Positions 9,503 through 19,019 of a DNA stretch of 64,000 nt are shown here, piece after piece. Origin of the DNA: an uncultured Prevotella sp. (lineage in GTDB: Bacteria > Bacteroidota > Bacteroidia > Bacteroidales > Bacteroidaceae). The notes under the pieces were generated by a model. That model saw only the letters and a program-made list of their open reading frames with translations. It searched no databases and was not told the origin of the DNA. The stretch's first letter is position 1; each line of letters starts with the position of its first letter. Location: assembly GCA_900315545.1 (NCBI GenBank), contig OMZM01000010.1, forward strand, positions 1 to 64,000, read 5' to 3'. The position numbers were made by a program, and so were the translations under genes.

Positions 9503-9541
9503 AAAACGGAGGGAAAACAAATATTGTTTTCCCTCCGTTTT
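9503..9541. terminator. Bidirectional terminator, fucosidase / tRNA-Val
   Basis: An 18-bp perfect stem (AAAACGGAGGGAAAACAA and its complement) with a 3-nt loop. The flanking A and T tracts let it act in both directions, serving the plus-strand fucosidase and the minus-strand tRNA. Confidence 0.88.
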
Positions 9542-9544
9542 TAG

Positions 9545-9619
9545 TGGGCGTTGACGGATTCGAACCGCCGACCCTCTGCTTGTAAGGCAGATGCTCTAAA
9601 CCAGCTGAGCTAAACGCCC
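9545..9619 (-). tRNA. tRNA-Val (anticodon TAC)
   Basis: The reverse complement folds as a 75-nt tRNA: acceptor GGGCGTT/AACGCCC, D arm GCTC-GAGC, anticodon stem TCTGC/GCAGA around loop CTTACAA (anticodon TAC), T arm GGCGG-TTCGAAT-CCGTC and discriminator A. CCA is not encoded. Confidence 0.96.
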
Positions 9620-9639
9620 GTACTTTCTAAAAGCGGTTG

Positions 9640-9670
9640 CAAAGGTATGCAATAGTTTTTATTCTGCAAA
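9640..9670 (-). promoter_or_regulatory. Promoter of tRNA-Val
   Basis: On the minus strand TTTG (complement of 9667-9670), a 19-bp spacer and TACCTTTG (complement of 9640-9647) match the Bacteroidetes consensus exactly, about 20 bp before the mature tRNA 5' end. Confidence 0.75.
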
Positions 9671-9943
9671 ATTTTTATGCCTTAATTTATACTTTTTTAA
9701 GAATAAAGACTGTTTTGCTGCCTGCTGCCGCTATGTTTCTTCATGAAATTTGCAGCATGCCGCTGACGAAAATGCTAATCAATTTTCGCCTGTTTACTGT
9801 CGCGAGAATGCCCTCGAAAGCCGTTTCAGAAATCAGAGGGGCAAAATATGCCCGAAATTCGCACTCTGTTGTAATCTCCTGACAATCTGCTTGTTATCTG
9901 CAAATATAGCATTTGTATGCAGAAAACGCATGTGTTAAAATTG

Positions 9944-10075
9944 TCAAAGACTATGTTTGAGATTGTCAAACAGTGTGTTTGAGGATGTCAGACATAGTGT
10001 TTCGGGGTGTCGGGCACAATGTTTTGCAGGGCAAAATAGACGAAATAGATGCCTCAAAGGTAGTCTTTGACAATT
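9944..10075. repeat. 22-bp phased array in element copy 1 (TCAAA-N7-TTTGA)
   Basis: Six in-phase units start at 9944, 9966, 9988, 10010, 10032 and 10054. Those at 9944, 9966 and 10054 have perfect TCAAA-N7-TTTGA, 9988 and 10010 are diverged and 10032 is weak. A perfect 20-bp inverted repeat encloses the array: 9934-9953 pairs with 10061-10080. Confidence 0.82.
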
Positions 10076-10207
10076 TTAACAGTTATGTTTTGGTGAGAAA
10101 TTAACATATCTTTGCAATTTCAGGAGCTGTAAAATTTCTATTTGGAGAGTTTTTCTGTGTCAAAAATTTTCATAATTTTTCGTCCCAAAAGAAAAATCCG
10201 TTCAGTT

Positions 10208-10223
10208 TGGCACACTTTTTGCT
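10208..10223 (+). promoter_or_regulatory. Sigma-54 promoter upstream of the DUF4105/Lnb gene
   Basis: TGGCACAC-TTT-TTGCT matches the sigma-54 consensus, with invariant GG (10209-10210) and GC (10221-10222) separated by ten bases. The predicted start of transcription is near 10234, about 70 nt before the start codon at 10305. The phased array lies 130-265 bp upstream, the usual range for enhancer-binding protein sites. Confidence 0.65.
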
Positions 10224-10264
10224 ATATATATTTATTTGTGTTAGGTTGAAACAAAATAATTGTT

Positions 10265-10272
10265 TACCTTTG
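10265..10272 (+). promoter_or_regulatory. Second, housekeeping-type -7 element before the DUF4105/Lnb gene
   Basis: TACCTTTG followed by CAG matches the -7 consensus; the -33 element is weak (TTG at 10246-10248, short spacing). Transcription would start near 10280 and give a short leader. Confidence 0.45.
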
Positions 10273-10304
10273 CAGAGTCATTTCACTGATGTAACATTGA
10301 CTGT

Positions 10305-11531
10305 ATGAAGACATTGAGCAAGAACGTATACCTGTCAGTGATGACCACCCTCCTGGTCATCACTTCCTCTTCGGCGAGCGCGTCGAGGCAGGATACAGGC
10401 GGGCAGCCTAACCCTCTCGATTCGGTTGAGATAAGCCTGCTGACGTGCGAGCCGTACAATAAGGTGTACAGCCTCTACGGTCATACAGCCATCCGCATCA
10501 ACGACATGGTTTCTGGCGAAGACCTTGCCGTGAACTACGGCGTGTTCGACTCCAGTGCCAAGAACTTTACGCTGCGCTTCATCTTCGGACTGACCGACTA
10601 CGAAGTGGGCATCTACCCTTTCGACATCTTCTGCCACGAATATGAGCGCGCAGGGCGCTACGTCAAGGAGCAGGTGCTCGACCTTACGGCAAGCGAGAAG
10701 CAGAAAATCATTCAGGACATAGCCGTCAACTCGCTGCAGGAGAACAAAGTCTACCGCTACAACATATTCTACAACAACTGCACCACCCGCGCCCGCGACG
10801 TCATTCTCGACAACATCGACGGCGAAATAGTCTTTGCCGAAAGCGAGAACCATCCGTCGTTCCGCCAGATGGTGCACAAATATACCAAGGGACACCGCTG
10901 GTCGGCATTCGGCAACGACATACTGCTGGGACTGAAGGCAGACGCCGAGACGACCAACTTCGAGCAGCAATTCCTGCCCGAAAGACTGCTGGCAGCATTC
11001 AGCACCGCCATGCGCGCCCGCGACAGCAACACGCAGACCCCGCTGGTGAAGGTAACGAGAGTGATAGTACCGTCGGCAGAAAAGGAGGCAGACAACAGCT
11101 TTCCGCTCACGCCGACACACGTTGGACTGATAATACTTGCCGTCGTCATAGCGCTGACCATAGCCGAACAACGCAGGAAGACATATTTCGCGGCACTCGA
11201 CGCCACAATATACCTTGTCTGCGGAGCCATAGGAATACTGCTGACGATGATGATATTCTCGCAACACCCTACGGTACAGGTCAACCTTCAGCTGTTGCTG
11301 TTCAACCCGCTGCCGCTGCTGTTCGGCTGGCAAGCCATCAGACGCAGGCAGAAAGGAAAGAGCCACTGGATGACAACAGCATGGATTTACATGATTTTCC
11401 TGTTCTTCATAGGCAGATACCTCCAGACTTATGCCGAAGGAACAGAATATATCGCTTTCGCCGTAGCAATAAGACTGCTGACGAGCAGGCACGTCTTACG
11501 CAAAAATAAACTAAAAAACGCCGGCAAATAG
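10305..11531 (+). CDS. lnb: DUF4105/Lnb-like protein, probable lipoprotein N-acyltransferase
   Basis: A 408-residue membrane protein: signal peptide or anchor (1-27), a periplasmic DUF4105 domain (about 35-230) and a C-terminal membrane domain of four or five helices (about 265-400). The periplasmic domain has the thiol-hydrolase-like pair expected of the family: His in LYGHTAIRI (about residue 65) and Cys in YNNCTTRARD (about 161). This two-part layout matches Lnb, reported in Bacteroides to N-acylate lipoproteins where E. coli-type Lnt is absent. Several DUF4105 paralogues can occur in one genome, so the enzymatic assignment is inference. It has two candidate promoters, sigma-54 and housekeeping. 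Confidence 0.75.
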   Translation: MKTLSKNVYLSVMTTLLVITSSSASASRQDTGGQPNPLDSVEISLLTCEPYNKVYSLYGHTAIRINDMVSGEDLAVNYGVFDSSAKNFTLRFIFGLTDYEVGIYPFDIFCHEYERAGRYVKEQVLDLTASEKQKIIQDIAVNSLQENKVYRYNIFYNNCTTRARDVILDNIDGEIVFAESENHPSFRQMVHKYTKGHRWSAFGNDILLGLKADAETTNFEQQFLPERLLAAFSTAMRARDSNTQTPLVKVTRVIVPSAEKEADNSFPLTPTHVGLIILAVVIALTIAEQRRKTYFAALDATIYLVCGAIGILLTMMIFSQHPTVQVNLQLLLFNPLPLLFGWQAIRRRQKGKSHWMTTAWIYMIFLFFIGRYLQTYAEGTEYIAFAVAIRLLTSRHVLRKNKLKNAGK

Positions 11532-11552
11532 CAGTAATACAAATATATTTGC

Positions 11553-11560
11553 TATCTTTG
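11553..11560 (+). promoter_or_regulatory. -7 element of secA promoter
   Basis: TATCTTTG at 11553-11560, followed by CA, matches the Bacteroidetes -7 consensus and lies 47 bp before the secA start. The -33 region is poor. Confidence 0.45.
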
Positions 11561-11607
11561 CACGAATTACATAACACAACGAATAACAATAAAGACAAAA
11601 TACAACA

Positions 11608-14600
11608 ATGGGATTTACAAACTTTCTGACATCACTGTTCGGCAACAAATCGAGCCGCGACATGAAACTCATACAGCCGTTAGTCGACAAGGTGAAAGCC
11701 GCCTACCCCGAGATACAGGCTCTGGACAACGACGCGCTGAGAGCCAAGACTAAAGAGATACAGAAATACGTTCAGGACTCTGCCAAAGACCTGAAAGAAA
11801 AAATAGAAGAACTGAAAGCAACCATCGAAGACACACCCATCGACCAGCGTGAAAGCATTTTCCACCAGATAGACAAGCTGGAGAAAGAAGCCCTCGAGAA
11901 ATACGAGGTCGCACTGAACGACGTGATGCCCGTTGCATTCAGCATCGTGAAGGAAACGGCACGCCGATTTGCCGAAAACGAAGAAACAATCGTTACGGCT
12001 ACCGACTTCGACCGCGAACTCGCCGCCGACCCAAGCAAAGACTTTATCACCATAGAAGGCGACAAGGCATACTACCACAACCACTGGACAGCCGGCGGAA
12101 ACGACCTGAAATGGGAAATGATACACTACGACGTACAGCTCTTCGGAGGCGAAGTGCTGCATCAGGGCAAGATAGCCGAAATGGCAACGGGTGAAGGAAA
12201 AACCCTCGTGGCAACACTGCCCGTCTTCCTCAACGCACTGACAGGCAACGGCGTACACGTCGTAACCGTCAACGACTACCTCGCAAAGCGCGACTCAGAG
12301 TGGATGGGCCCGCTCTACGAATTCAACGGCTTGAGCGTCGACTGCATCGACAAGCACCGCCCTAACTCGCCGGAACGCCGCAAGGCATACCAAGCCGACA
12401 TCACATTCGGTACGAACAACGAATTCGGCTTCGACTACCTGCGCGACAACATGGCTATCTCGCCGTCCGACCTCGTACAGCGCGCACACAACTACGCCAT
12501 AGTCGACGAGGTAGACTCAGTGCTCATCGACGATGCACGAACACCGCTCATCATCTCAGGACCAGTGCCGAAAGGCGACGACCAGATGTTTGAGGAATAC
12601 CAGCCACTGGTGGAGAAACTCGTAAACGTACAGCGCAAACTGGCAACCGAACTTCTTGCCGAAGCAAAGACGAAAATCAGCAAAGGCATAGAGACAAAGG
12701 ACGACAAGCTGCGCGACGAAGGATTTCTCGCCCTGTTCCGCTCATACAAGGCTCTGCCTAAGAACAAACCACTGATAAAATACCTGTCGGAGGAAGGCAT
12801 AAAGACAGGCATGCTGAAGACTGAGGAATACTATATGGCTGGCAACAACCGCGAAATGCCGAAAGCCATACAGCCACTCTACTTCGTAGTAGAGGAGAAA
12901 CTCAACTCATGCGATCTTACCGACAAGGGTACGGAATGGCTCGCCAATCAGGTCAACGACCGCGAACTGTTTGTCCTGCCCGACATTGCAGCACAAATGT
13001 CGGCACTCGAAGCAGAGCAAGGACTAAGCGAAGAGGAAATAGTAGAAAAGAAAGACGAACTGATGGCAAAATACTCCGTACAGAGCGAACGTGTGCACAC
13101 GCTGCAGCAACTGCTGAAAGCATACACCATGTTCAATAAAGATGACGAATATGTCGTTATCGACGGAGAAGTGAAAATCGTAGACGAACAGACCGGACGT
13201 ATAATGGAAGGCCGCCGATGGAGCGACGGACTGCATCAGGCTGTAGAGGCAAAGGAACACGTAAAGGTGGAAGCCGCAACGCAGACATTTGCCACAATCA
13301 CCCTGCAGAACTACTTCCGCATGTACCACAAGCTGGCAGGTATGACCGGTACGGCTATCACTGAGGCAGGCGAATTCTGGGACATCTACAAGCTCGACGT
13401 AGTGGAAATACCGACCAACAAGCCAGTAATACGCCACGACCTCGACGACCGCGTCTACAAGACAGCACGCGAGAAATACAATGCCGTAATCGAAGAGATT
13501 GTCGAAATGCGCAACGCAGGACGTCCGGTGCTTGTAGGTACGACATCGGTGGAAATATCTGAACTCCTCTCGCGCATGCTCAACATGCGCAACATACCGC
13601 ACAATGTGCTTAACGCCAAGCTGCACCAGCGAGAGGCTGACATCGTGGCACAGGCAGGACGAAGCACGCTCGGCATGACAACCATAACCGACGAAGACGG
13701 CAACACGCATCAGGAAGAGCGCATGCTCGGAGCCGTAACGATAGCAACCAACATGGCTGGTCGTGGTACCGACATCAAGCTGACACCAGAAGTGAAAGAA
13801 GCCGGCGGTCTGGCTATCATCGGTACAGAGCGCCACGAGAGCCGTCGAGTAGACAGACAGCTGCGCGGACGTTCCGGACGACAGGGAGATCCGGGAAGCT
13901 CTGTATTCTATGTGTCGTTTGAAGACAAACTGATGCGACTGTTTGCAGCCGAGCGCATATCGTCGTTCATGGACAAGCTCGGATTTAAGGAAGGCGACCG
14001 CCTCGAACACCCATATATATCGAAGAGCGTTGAGAGAGCGCAGAAGAAAGTTGAGGAAAACAACTTCGGCATACGTAAGCGCCTGCTCGAATACGACGAT
14101 GTGATGAACAAGCAGCGTACCGTAATCTACGAGAAACGCCACCACGCCCTTATCGGTGAGAGAATAGGCATGGACATCACGAATACGATATGGGACCGCG
14201 TCATAAACATCATCAACAACTATGACTATCAGGACTGCCGGGAAAGATTTATAAAGGTGTTCGCTATGGAATGTCCGTTCAGCGAAGAAGAATTCAACAG
14301 CACACCAAAGGACGAACTGCAGGAAAAAGCATTCCAAAAAACTATAGAAACCTTCAAGCGCAAGATGGAACGCATACAAAGCGTGGCATGGCCTATAATA
14401 AAACAAGTATATGAAAATCAAGGGCAGATGTATGAGCGCATCATGGTTCCGATTACCGACGGCAAGAAGGTGTACAACATAGGATGCAACCTGAAAGAAG
14501 CATACGAAACTGAATGCAAGTCAGTTGTGAAAGAATTTGAGAAGGCTATCATACTTCACATCATAGACGACTGCTGGAAAGAGAACCTGCGCGAACTTGA

Positions 14601-14988
14601 CGAACTGAAGCACAGCGTGCAGAACGCAAGCTACGAACAGAAAGACCCACTACTCATCTTCAAACTGGAAAGCGTGAAGATTTGGGACAACATGATAGAC
14701 GAACTAAACAACCGCACGACAAGCATCCTGATGAGAGGACAAATTCCAGAGATGCAGCAACAGGATGTGAAGGAGGCAGCACCAGAACAACGCTCTCAAA
14801 GATATACTGAGCAGAAAGACGACTTGGTTGACCATAACCAGCAGGCTGCTGCAAACCAAGACACACGCGAAACGGCAAGACAGCAAAAAACACAGCCTAT
14901 CATAAAGGACAAGATGCCGGGACGCAACGACCCGTGCCCTTGCGGAAGCGGAAAGAAGTTCAAGAACTGTCACGGACGCGGACTGTAA
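11608..14988 (+). CDS. secA: Preprotein translocase ATPase SecA
   Basis: A 1126-residue motor ATPase of the Sec translocon. Walker A is [10 protein letters not shown] (about 192-201), Walker [17 protein letters not shown], the second motor domain has [10 protein letters not shown] and the [15 protein letters not shown] motif. The C-terminus carries the zinc/SecB-binding tail [17 protein letters not shown]. It is about 220 residues longer than E. coli SecA; the extra length lies mainly in insertions within the motor region (about 305-425 and 450-520) as in other Bacteroidetes. Confidence 0.97.
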   Translation: MGFTNFLTSLFGNKSSRDMKLIQPLVDKVKAAYPEIQALDNDALRAKTKEIQKYVQDSAKDLKEKIEELKATIEDTPIDQRESIFHQIDKLEKEALEKYEVALNDVMPVAFSIVKETARRFAENEETIVTATDFDRELAADPSKDFITIEGDKAYYHNHWTAGGNDLKWEMIHYDVQLFGGEVLHQGKIAEMATGEGKTLVATLPVFLNALTGNGVHVVTVNDYLAKRDSEWMGPLYEFNGLSVDCIDKHRPNSPERRKAYQADITFGTNNEFGFDYLRDNMAISPSDLVQRAHNYAIVDEVDSVLIDDARTPLIISGPVPKGDDQMFEEYQPLVEKLVNVQRKLATELLAEAKTKISKGIETKDDKLRDEGFLALFRSYKALPKNKPLIKYLSEEGIKTGMLKTEEYYMAGNNREMPKAIQPLYFVVEEKLNSCDLTDKGTEWLANQVNDRELFVLPDIAAQMSALEAEQGLSEEEIVEKKDELMAKYSVQSERVHTLQQLLKAYTMFNKDDEYVVIDGEVKIVDEQTGRIMEGRRWSDGLHQAVEAKEHVKVEAATQTFATITLQNYFRMYHKLAGMTGTAITEAGEFWDIYKLDVVEIPTNKPVIRHDLDDRVYKTAREKYNAVIEEIVEMRNAGRPVLVGTTSVEISELLSRMLNMRNIPHNVLNAKLHQREADIVAQAGRSTLGMTTITDEDGNTHQEERMLGAVTIATNMAGRGTDIKLTPEVKEAGGLAIIGTERHESRRVDRQLRGRSGRQGDPGSSVFYVSFEDKLMRLFAAERISSFMDKLGFKEGDRLEHPYISKSVERAQKKVEENNFGIRKRLLEYDDVMNKQRTVIYEKRHHALIGERIGMDITNTIWDRVINIINNYDYQDCRERFIKVFAMECPFSEEEFNSTPKDELQEKAFQKTIETFKRKMERIQSVAWPIIKQVYENQGQMYERIMVPITDGKKVYNIGCNLKEAYETECKSVVKEFEKAIILHIIDDCWKENLRELDELKHSVQNASYEQKDPLLIFKLESVKIWDNMIDELNNRTTSILMRGQIPEMQQQDVKEAAPEQRSQRYTEQKDDLVDHNQQAAANQDTRETARQQKTQPIIKDKMPGRNDPCPCGSGKKFKNCHGRGL

Positions 14989-15002
14989 CAATTTGAAAAC
15001 AT

Positions 15003-15039
15003 GACTTCATAAGGTGTGAATACTGCACCTTGTGAAGTC
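15003..15039 (+). terminator. Hairpin after secA
   Basis: A 14-bp stem with one wobble (15003-15016 with 15026-15039) and a 9-nt loop, followed by TTTACTTAC. It probably ends or attenuates secA transcription before the ABC gene, whose ATG lies just beyond. Confidence 0.6.
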
Positions 15040-15055
15040 TTTACTTACATACATT

Positions 15056-15796
15056 ATGCTGAAAATAAACAACCTGAAAAAGAATTTTGGCGAAAAAACT
15101 GCCGTTGACATTGACAACTTTACTGTCAACAATGGCGATATACTCGGACTCGTAGGCAACAACGGAGCAGGAAAGACAACACTGTTCAGGCTGATTCTCG
15201 ACCTGCTGAAAGCCGACGAAGGCGAAGTGCTGATAAGAAAAGTATCAGAGAACGAGACCGACGGAAGCGAAACTTACATCAATCCAGCCCAAACAGAGGA
15301 ATGGAAAGACTTTACGGGCGCTTTCATCAACGACGGATTTCTGATTGACTTCCTAACACCTGAGGAATATTTTGAGTTTATCGGCAAGGTGGCAGGTATC
15401 GATAAAACGGTTTGTCAGGAAAAACTGAAAGAATATGACGACTTTATGGCAGGCGAGATAATGGGACAAAAGAAACTTATCAGAGACCTTTCTGCCGGAA
15501 ACAAACAGAAGGTCGGCATCATAGCAGCCCTGCTCGGAAACCCGAGACTGGTGGTACTCGATGAGCCGTTCAACTTTCTCGACCCTTCATCGCAGAACAT
15601 TCTGAAGACGATACTGAAGGAATACAGCCACAAGACTGGTGCCACGATGCTTGTGTCAAGCCATAACCTTACACACACTGTTGACATAAGCACATGCATT
15701 GCACTGATGGAGCAAGGCAAGATTATAAGAAACATCAGAAACGAGAATACCGACACCGCTAAGGAACTGGAAGAATACTTCAACAAGCAGGCTTAG
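15056..15796 (+). CDS. ABC transporter ATP-binding protein
   Basis: About 246 residues from the ATG at 15056; an in-frame GTG at 15032 lies inside the preceding hairpin and is a less likely start. Walker A is GNNGAGKTT, the signature LSAGNKQKVG and Walker B LVVLDEPFNFLDP, followed by SSHNLTHT containing the H-loop. It resembles the CcmA/NatA class that pairs with a separate membrane subunit. No permease gene is next to it, so the partner is elsewhere and the substrate is unknown. Confidence 0.87.
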   Translation: MLKINNLKKNFGEKTAVDIDNFTVNNGDILGLVGNNGAGKTTLFRLILDLLKADEGEVLIRKVSENETDGSETYINPAQTEEWKDFTGAFINDGFLIDFLTPEEYFEFIGKVAGIDKTVCQEKLKEYDDFMAGEIMGQKKLIRDLSAGNKQKVGIIAALLGNPRLVVLDEPFNFLDPSSQNILKTILKEYSHKTGATMLVSSHNLTHTVDISTCIALMEQGKIIRNIRNENTDTAKELEEYFNKQA

Positions 15797-15846
15797 CCAG
15801 TAACTGGAAATATCAGGCAGGAAATAAGAAAGCGGTAAGTACAAGG

Positions 15847-16479
15847 TTACTTACCGCTATATTTTAGTGAGAGCTCTGTATTCATGAAATTCATGTAATG
15901 ACGATCCATGTTTATCATTACAGTGTCTGCTATTTCTTTCTCCGAGTTGATCTGCTTTTTAAGTACCAACTTATTCATACCTGTAAGTGAGGGCTGCTCG
16001 ACTATCGACCATTTGTTATAACCCTTCTGTTTCAGGTTGGTCCTTACATTACCATTTGTACTGAGTATTACGCTATCATTGTTCAGGCTGAGCCACTTAC
16101 CGGAAATGACCGTCAGGAACTTTGTATAGTTATAGTCATAATTCTCTATTGCATACACATCCTTCTTGTTGTTCTCACTTGAGAATGTTATCTTTACGAT
16201 GTTACCTTCAAAATACCCGTCATGCTGCGACAAATTATCGACAGCCGACATGTGTATCGTGTCTTGCATGTTTGTCATCAAGACAGCATCGAAAATCTTG
16301 TGGTCTGCTATCTTTATTATTTTATATGCTGGTATGTTTTCATCGATAACGGCACCATCTATGATGCTTGCACTGTCAGACTTAGGGTTAGTAGCCCCCA
16401 TAGATTTGTTATCATTATGTCCGCATCCAGCAAACATTATGATGGAAACAAGACTTGCGAATAATATAGTTTTTTTCAT
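15847..16479 (-). CDS. Hypothetical lipoprotein
   Basis: 210 residues with a lipoprotein signal (lipobox IMFAGC, Cys19) and a Ser/Asn-rich linker. I do not recognise the globular part, which is rich in alternating hydrophobic strands. An ATATTTGC-type -7 element lies upstream near 16500. It converges with the ABC gene and follows the helicase gene in the same direction, about 78 bp downstream. Confidence 0.65.
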   Translation of the reverse strand: MKKTILFASLVSIIMFAGCGHNDNKSMGATNPKSDSASIIDGAVIDENIPAYKIIKIADHKIFDAVLMTNMQDTIHMSAVDNLSQHDGYFEGNIVKITFSSENNKKDVYAIENYDYNYTKFLTVISGKWLSLNNDSVILSTNGNVRTNLKQKGYNKWSIVEQPSLTGMNKLVLKKQINSEKEIADTVMINMDRHYMNFMNTELSLKYSGK

Positions 16480-16557
16480 AATACATTATTATTTATATGC
16501 AAATATAGCAGATTATTTCCACAATGCCAAAATATTTACTTATTATTTTTTTTGTTT

Positions 16558-18480
16558 TTATTCTTTTTTTCTTCTAACTCTACTGTTAGACTGTTTTAAC
16601 TTTCTTGTTTTCACGATTGTACCTTCATTTAAAACCGACAGCCACGCCATCTGCTTGGCATGCAGATAATCCTCAACCGAGAACGTCTGATTTACCATTG
16701 CGGACAGAACTTTTATGTGCTGACCATATATTTGCGAGAGTTCTGCATAGGCATTATCTAATCTTTGCATTGCTGCCTTATTGCCACTGTCGAGCGATTT
16801 TGTCTTTTTGAAAATCACTTCCATTATCTCTGTCAGTGTGTCGCAGAAATAGACACAACTGTTTTTAACTCTATTGAGAAAACTCTCGGCTGTTACTTGA
16901 TTCATTTCCGAATTGGAAATTACGTTTCGCCACTGATAGGCTACCATCGTAACTTTGCGTTTCAGTTCTTCTGATGCCACCTTATACAAATGCGCAAGCG
17001 CAGGATGATTTCGTCCGAAGTATTCAATAACGAGTCGCATGGTCTGTTCAAACTTCATTCCTAAATCTGTGAAATCGAAAAGTTCGCAGAGCAGAAACTT
17101 GTAATATTCGTCTCTCAACATAGGCAGATTGGCTATACTTTTCTCCGCTTCTTTCTCCTGCATGCCTATGTAACTCTCCACGCGCTCGTCATTTATCACG
17201 GCGCGACGTTCTATTGGAGTTGACAAGACCAAACCCTCCAATGTACGACAACGGCTCAAAGCAACATAGACCTGTCCTGGTGCAAATGAGAAGGCTGCAT
17301 CAATAATGGCATGTTCGAATGTCAATCCCTGACTTTTATGGATAGTGATAGCCCATGCCAGTCGCAGCGGGTATTGGCAGAAAGTACCTTGCACATCAGT
17401 TTCAATCTCATTTGTTTCCTTATTTATGTGATATTTGGCATTTTCCCATGTTTCTTTTGCCACCTCTATCGGACTGTCATCATCTTTGCAAACAACCTTT
17501 ATGCTGCTATCCGACAACTCCACTACCCTACCTATCTTACCATTGTAATATCTCCGCTCATACGAAGTGTCATTTTTAAGGAACATAACCTGTGCTCCTA
17601 CTTTCAGTGTCAGCGTGTCTTGCGTAGGATAAAGATAGTCTGGAAATGTTCCTTCTATATCTGCATGATATGAGTACTGTTGCTTCTTAATGGACGACAA
17701 CATATCATCGTTATATCTGTCTGCCAGCGCATTGTGCGTTGTCAGGCGTATATAGTTGTCATTGTCGTCAGGAACGAAACCAGGCAGATGCCTTTCGTTT
17801 AGTTGCACGAGCTGTTCTTCAGTCGGATTGCCGTTGCGTATATTGTTGAGTATATTTACAAACTTGATATCCTGCTGTCTGTAAATATGTTCAAGTTGTA
17901 TGGTTACATAGTCGATTTGCTGCAAAGCATAGCTACTGAAGAAATAAGGTGTAGAATAGTACTGGCTTATCATCGGCTCCTCCTCGCTTGTAACGACAGG
18001 TGTCAACTGAGCCAAGTCGCCAATCATAACCAGCTGTACACCTCCAAAGGGCTTGTTCCTGTCCCTATACCTGCGTAGTGTGTCGTCTACAGCATCGAGC
18101 AAATCGCTCCTCACCATACTTATTTCGTCTATAACAAGCATATCGAGTGTACGGATGATGCGCCGCTTTTCCTTGCCAAATTCATAACGTCGCTGCGACT
18201 GGCGCACACCATTGCTGCCAGACATTCCCATGCCGACACCATAATGTTTTGGTATGAATGGCGACAGCGGCAACTGAAAAAACGAATGTATTGTTACTCC
18301 GCCAGCATTTATGGCTGCCACTCCTGTAGGAGCAACGACTATCAGTCGCTTGCTGCTTTCTGCTACAATCTTTCTAAGGAATGTTGTTTTTCCTGTTCCT
18401 GCCTTGCCTGTAAGAAAGATGCTTTTGCCCGTGTGTTCGACAAAGTCCCATGCTGTCTGCAGTTGCTTGTTGTCTTCCAT
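16558..18480 (-). CDS. Pif1-like superfamily 1B helicase
   Basis: A 640-residue AAA/UvrD-type ATPase. Walker A is GKAGTGKTTF (about residues 25-34), motif Ia APTGVAAINAGGVTIHSFF, Walker B VIDEISMVR, and near residue 375 comes AWAITIHKSQGLTF with the later VALSRCRT. These motifs fit Pif1/RecD2-type 5'-3' DNA helicases. Residues about 440-640 have no recognised motif and end in a basic tail. The gene begins 6 bp after the cyclo-ligase gene, so it is probably the last gene of that operon. Confidence 0.85.
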   Translation of the reverse strand: MEDNKQLQTAWDFVEHTGKSIFLTGKAGTGKTTFLRKIVAESSKRLIVVAPTGVAAINAGGVTIHSFFQLPLSPFIPKHYGVGMGMSGSNGVRQSQRRYEFGKEKRRIIRTLDMLVIDEISMVRSDLLDAVDDTLRRYRDRNKPFGGVQLVMIGDLAQLTPVVTSEEEPMISQYYSTPYFFSSYALQQIDYVTIQLEHIYRQQDIKFVNILNNIRNGNPTEEQLVQLNERHLPGFVPDDNDNYIRLTTHNALADRYNDDMLSSIKKQQYSYHADIEGTFPDYLYPTQDTLTLKVGAQVMFLKNDTSYERRYYNGKIGRVVELSDSSIKVVCKDDDSPIEVAKETWENAKYHINKETNEIETDVQGTFCQYPLRLAWAITIHKSQGLTFEHAIIDAAFSFAPGQVYVALSRCRTLEGLVLSTPIERRAVINDERVESYIGMQEKEAEKSIANLPMLRDEYYKFLLCELFDFTDLGMKFEQTMRLVIEYFGRNHPALAHLYKVASEELKRKVTMVAYQWRNVISNSEMNQVTAESFLNRVKNSCVYFCDTLTEIMEVIFKKTKSLDSGNKAAMQRLDNAYAELSQIYGQHIKVLSAMVNQTFSVEDYLHAKQMAWLSVLNEGTIVKTRKLKQSNSRVRRKKE

Positions 18481-18486
18481 TTCAGC

Positions 18487-19017
18487 CTAAATAACTTCGT
18501 CAACCTTCATGTCATGTCTGTCGGCAGGAATAGTGTCCATCTTTTGGAAATCAAAACATACACCTATCTTATATGCATCAGGCACTTTTGCCAAAAATCT
18601 GTCGTAATAGCCCTTTCCGCGTCCCAAACGATTATTCTGCAAATCGAAACTCATTCCGGGAACTACGCACAGCTCTATCTTGTCATAATCTGCAAACTCC
18701 TTTCCTATCGGCTCCATGATATGGTATGCACCTTCGCATAAGTCTGCTTCGCTCCGGTAATGACATATTATCATGTTCTCATCGTCAACAACCTTAGGCA
18801 ACAGTACATTCTTGCCCATAGAAATCAGTTTGTCTATATAGACATGTGTGTTTACTTCGTCAGGCAGCGAATAATACATCAGTATGGTTTGCGACTGTTT
18901 TAGCTTTGGATGACAGATAAGTCGCTCCATTATTGGCTCGGAAAGTGCTTTCAGTTCTTCATCCGTATGCTCATTCTTGCGTTTTCTTATGATTTTTCTC
19001 AGTTCTTTCTTCTCCAT
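18487..19017 (-). CDS. 5-formyltetrahydrofolate cyclo-ligase
   Basis: A 176-residue enzyme that converts 5-formyl-THF to methenyl-THF using ATP. Family motifs include the N-terminal basic helix KKELRKIIRKRK, the PGMSFD segment and the nucleotide-binding GRGKGYYDRFL near residue 132. Normal length. It starts 2 bp after the S41 protease stop, so the two are surely co-transcribed. Confidence 0.92.
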   Translation of the reverse strand: MEKKELRKIIRKRKNEHTDEELKALSEPIMERLICHPKLKQSQTILMYYSLPDEVNTHVYIDKLISMGKNVLLPKVVDDENMIICHYRSEADLCEGAYHIMEPIGKEFADYDKIELCVVPGMSFDLQNNRLGRGKGYYDRFLAKVPDAYKIGVCFDFQKMDTIPADRHDMKVDEVI

Positions 19018-19019
19018 GA

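Larger units (their letters stand above)
9752..10223 (+). repeat. Long intergenic element, copy 1 (sigma-54 promoter/enhancer type)
   Basis: About 470 bp with the same design as the elements at 24293 and 54091. Left flank: TAATCAATTTTCGCC and TTTACTGTCGCGAGAATGCC, then hyphenated palindrome GGGCA-AAATA-TGCCC. Middle: 22-bp array from 9944. Right flank: a GTCAAAAATTTTCAT region and a sigma-54-like site at 10208-10223. The flanks are clearly homologous among copies; no ORF is evident. Confidence 0.85.

Noticed and set aside
9944-10075. 22-bp arrays as CRISPR arrays
   Set aside because: Only 5-base half-sites recur, there are no unique spacers of 30 bases or so, and no cas genes are present.
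13024-14421. 465-codon frame antisense to secA
   Set aside because: Shadow of secA, rich in His, Tyr and Val as typical for antisense frames.
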